From: Chitinophaga sp. Cy-1792
GTDB lineage: Bacteria; Bacteroidota; Bacteroidia; Chitinophagales; Chitinophagaceae
NCBI RefSeq assembly: GCF_011752935.1
Contig: NZ_VWWO01000003.1
Location: 310,001-374,000, forward strand
Direction of reading: 5' to 3'
DNA length: 64,000 nt
Both the position numbers and the translations under genes were made by a program. Position 1 is the first letter of the stretch, and the number at the start of each line of letters is the position of its first letter. Positions 62,342 to 64,000 of the stretch are shown here, one piece after another. The notes under the pieces are model-generated. The model searched no databases. It saw only the letters and a list, made by a program, of their open reading frames with translations, and was not told where the DNA came from.

Positions 62342-62947
62342 ATGTTTACTCAACTGTGCAATAAAATATTTAACCAGAGCATACTGGACTATCACCAGTA
62401 TAATGATGTGCACCGCGCCATCAGCAATCCTTATGAAAAGAGCAGCATTGAGCATTTGCTGTATTTAAAAAACTGGATCGATACGGTGCAGTGGCACCTG
62501 GAAGATATCATCCGTAATCCGAATATTGACCCGGTAGAAGCATTGGGTATCAAAAGATGGATTGATAAATCGAACCAGGAGCGCACTGATGTCGTAGAAT
62601 ATATTGACAGTTATTTCCTCGATAAATTTAAGGCTGTAGCAACTGCTGCTGATGCGGCTATTAATACGGAGAGTCCGGCCTGGGCTATAGACCGTTTGTC
62701 TATCCTGGCGCTGAAGATTTTCCATATGCAGGAAGAGGCTACCCGTGAGGATGCTACTCCTGAGCACAGGGCAGCGTGTCAGCGTAAGCTGGATATTCTC
62801 CTGGAGCAGCGGAGCGACCTGAGTACAGCGATTGAAGAGCTGGTGGCAGATATTGCAGCCGGTAAGAAATACATGAAGGTCTACAAGCAGATGAAGATGT
62901 ACAATGATCCTTCTCTGAATCCTGTTCTGTATAAAAACGGTCAGTAA
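62342..62947 (+). CDS. DUF4254 protein
   Basis: 201-residue helical protein matching DUF4254: early SIEHLLYLKNWIDTVQWHLEDI, IDKSNQERTDVVEYID near residue 80, and a C-terminal KKYMKVYKQMKMYNDP. The family is found next to glycosyltransferases, as here, and a role in lipopolysaccharide core assembly has been guessed but not shown. A TAATTTTG element ends 4 bases before the ATG, so the mRNA may be leaderless. Confidence 0.85.
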   Translation: MFTQLCNKIFNQSILDYHQYNDVHRAISNPYEKSSIEHLLYLKNWIDTVQWHLEDIIRNPNIDPVEALGIKRWIDKSNQERTDVVEYIDSYFLDKFKAVATAADAAINTESPAWAIDRLSILALKIFHMQEEATREDATPEHRAACQRKLDILLEQRSDLSTAIEELVADIAAGKKYMKVYKQMKMYNDPSLNPVLYKNGQ

Positions 62948-62975
62948 TCCGGGTTTTCATCCAAAAAATCAAATT

Positions 62976-64000
62976 TTGACAACTGCTACTAAAAGGCAAA
63001 CCATCCTGGTTTTCCGCTTTTCGGCATTGGGAGATATGGCGATGACCATTCCTGTGATGAAACAGGTACTGGATAGCAATCCTGATGTGGATATTGTTTT
63101 TGTGTCCAACAAAAACTGGGGAGCGCTGTGCGAGGGAATTCCACGTCTGACCTTCTATCCGGCAGATTTCAAGGGAGTACATAAAGGATTTCCGGGACTG
63201 TACAAGCTGTTTAAAGAGTTGCGTAAACAATTCAATATCAGTGCGGTAGCAGACCTGCATAATGTACTTCGGTCGCAGGTGGTACGGACGCTTTTTAAGC
63301 TGACAGGTAAGCGGGTGAGGGCCATTGATAAGGGTCGTGCAGAGAAAAAGGCACTTACCAGCAAGGAAGGGAAGGTATTACAGCAACTGACCAGCACTAT
63401 CGAGCGTTACGCGATCGTATTCAGGCAGTTGGGACTAACCTGTGAAATGGGCAAAAAACCTGTTTTTCAGCCCCGTGAGCTGCCTGATAACGTACAGGCG
63501 GTATTGGGTGCTAAAAAAGAGCAGAAATGGATTGGAATCGCCCCATTTGCCACATATCAGGAAAAAATGTATCCGTTGGCTAAAATGGAGGAAGTTATTG
63601 CTGACCTGAGTAAACATCCGGCTAACAGGCTGCTGCTTTTTGGTGGTGGCAAGGAAGAAGGGCGTCAACTGGCGGCACTGGCGGAGAAATATCCTTCCGC
63701 CATTTCCGTAGCGGGAAAGTTTTCGCTGAAAGAGGAACTGAGTATTATCAGCCAGCTGGATGCGATGATCAGCATGGATTCTGCCAATATGCACCTGGCT
63801 TCGCTATTCGGTGTACGTGTTATATCTGTTTGGGGCGCTACGCATCCCTATGCCGGTTTTATGGGCTACGGGCAGTCGGAGCAGGACGCCGTGCAGATTA
63901 CCGATCTTGATTGCAGGCCATGTTCTGTTTTTGGCAATAAGCCATGCTTCAGAGGGGACCATGCCTGTATGGAGTGGATCAAACCCGCTGCAATCGCGGA
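62976..64000 (+). CDS. Glycosyltransferase family 9 (heptosyltransferase-like), partial
   Basis: Runs off the window end; about 341 codons seen. N-terminal ILVFRFSALGDMAMTIPVM is the GT9 nucleotide-sugar start, IGIAPFATYQEKMYPL begins the second Rossmann domain, and ISMDSANMHLASLFGV with the later WGATHP is the GT9 donor-binding part. A C-rich end (DCRPCSVFGNKPCF) is typical. TTG at 62976 is the probable start because the first in-frame ATG lies inside the signature. It should add heptose or another sugar to lipid A core. 28 bp after the DUF4254 gene, likely cotranscribed. Confidence 0.9.
   Translation, partial: MTTATKRQTILVFRFSALGDMAMTIPVMKQVLDSNPDVDIVFVSNKNWGALCEGIPRLTFYPADFKGVHKGFPGLYKLFKELRKQFNISAVADLHNVLRSQVVRTLFKLTGKRVRAIDKGRAEKKALTSKEGKVLQQLTSTIERYAIVFRQLGLTCEMGKKPVFQPRELPDNVQAVLGAKKEQKWIGIAPFATYQEKMYPLAKMEEVIADLSKHPANRLLLFGGGKEEGRQLAALAEKYPSAISVAGKFSLKEELSIISQLDAMISMDSANMHLASLFGVRVISVWGATHPYAGFMGYGQSEQDAVQITDLDCRPCSVFGNKPCFRGDHACMEWIKPAAIA

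Overview
The window reads as chromosomal DNA of a Bacteroidota bacterium, most likely a Chitinophagaceae member close to Chitinophaga. Supporting signs are the gene families (a type IX secretion plug protein, DUF4397, DUF4254, DUF3467, an XRE-S24 LexA-like repressor), the scarcity of Shine-Dalgarno sequences, and repeated promoters of the Bacteroidota type (TTTG, about 19 bases, TAnnTTTG). The genus is inference; no rRNA gene is present to confirm it.

Layout. 0-4.2 kb: an FtsX-type permease, a T9SS plug-like protein and a type II NADH dehydrogenase. 4.3-7.7 kb: glpK-glpF, a fructose-6-phosphate aldolase and a well-defined SRP RNA gene (ffs, minus strand, 7580-7674). 7.8-14.2 kb: an RDD protein diverging from a SpoIIM-DUF4129-DUF4350-MoxR-DUF58 operon. 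14.2-25.4 kb: housekeeping metabolism (ribE, cobalamin adenosyltransferase, gatC plus an ABC ATPase, trpS, a deoxynucleoside kinase, an Ldh-family dehydrogenase, lysC) together with a HhH/outer-membrane pair and DUF3467. 25.4-33 kb: an Xre-RES toxin-antitoxin pair, a dinB-dnaE2 damage-tolerance operon, an SdpI-like protein, a small membrane protein and a LexA-like S24 repressor. The repressor gene and dinB share a 17-bp palindrome over their promoters, so this block looks like a local DNA-damage regulon.

33-39.7 kb: a cupin, rpsU, a XerC-type recombinase, hpf, a tRNA-Thr/Tyr/Gly/Thr cluster with a degenerate fifth tRNA, tuf, tRNA-Trp, secE and nusG. 39.8-45.8 kb: five tandem, divergent secreted proteins with a transglutaminase-like fold sit between nusG and rplK, a place where most bacteria have a continuous translation/transcription operon. 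A strong terminator precedes the block and a fresh consensus promoter follows it, so it is transcriptionally insulated. All five keep a Cys-His-Asp triad with nearly constant spacing. This is the most unusual feature of the window. 46-56.7 kb: rplK-rplA-rplJ-rplL-rpoB-rpoC with structured intercistronic regions.

56.9-64 kb: a hemolysin III/PAQR protein, a Lys/Glu/Asp-rich exported repeat protein, a DUF4397 lipoprotein, a lipoprotein-like Skp/OmpH, an APC permease, a 1.1-kb gene-free stretch with large palindromes and about 2.5 copies of a 150-bp GC-rich repeat, DUF4254, and a glycosyltransferase family 9 gene cut by the window end. No CRISPR array, rRNA, insertion sequence or prophage was seen.
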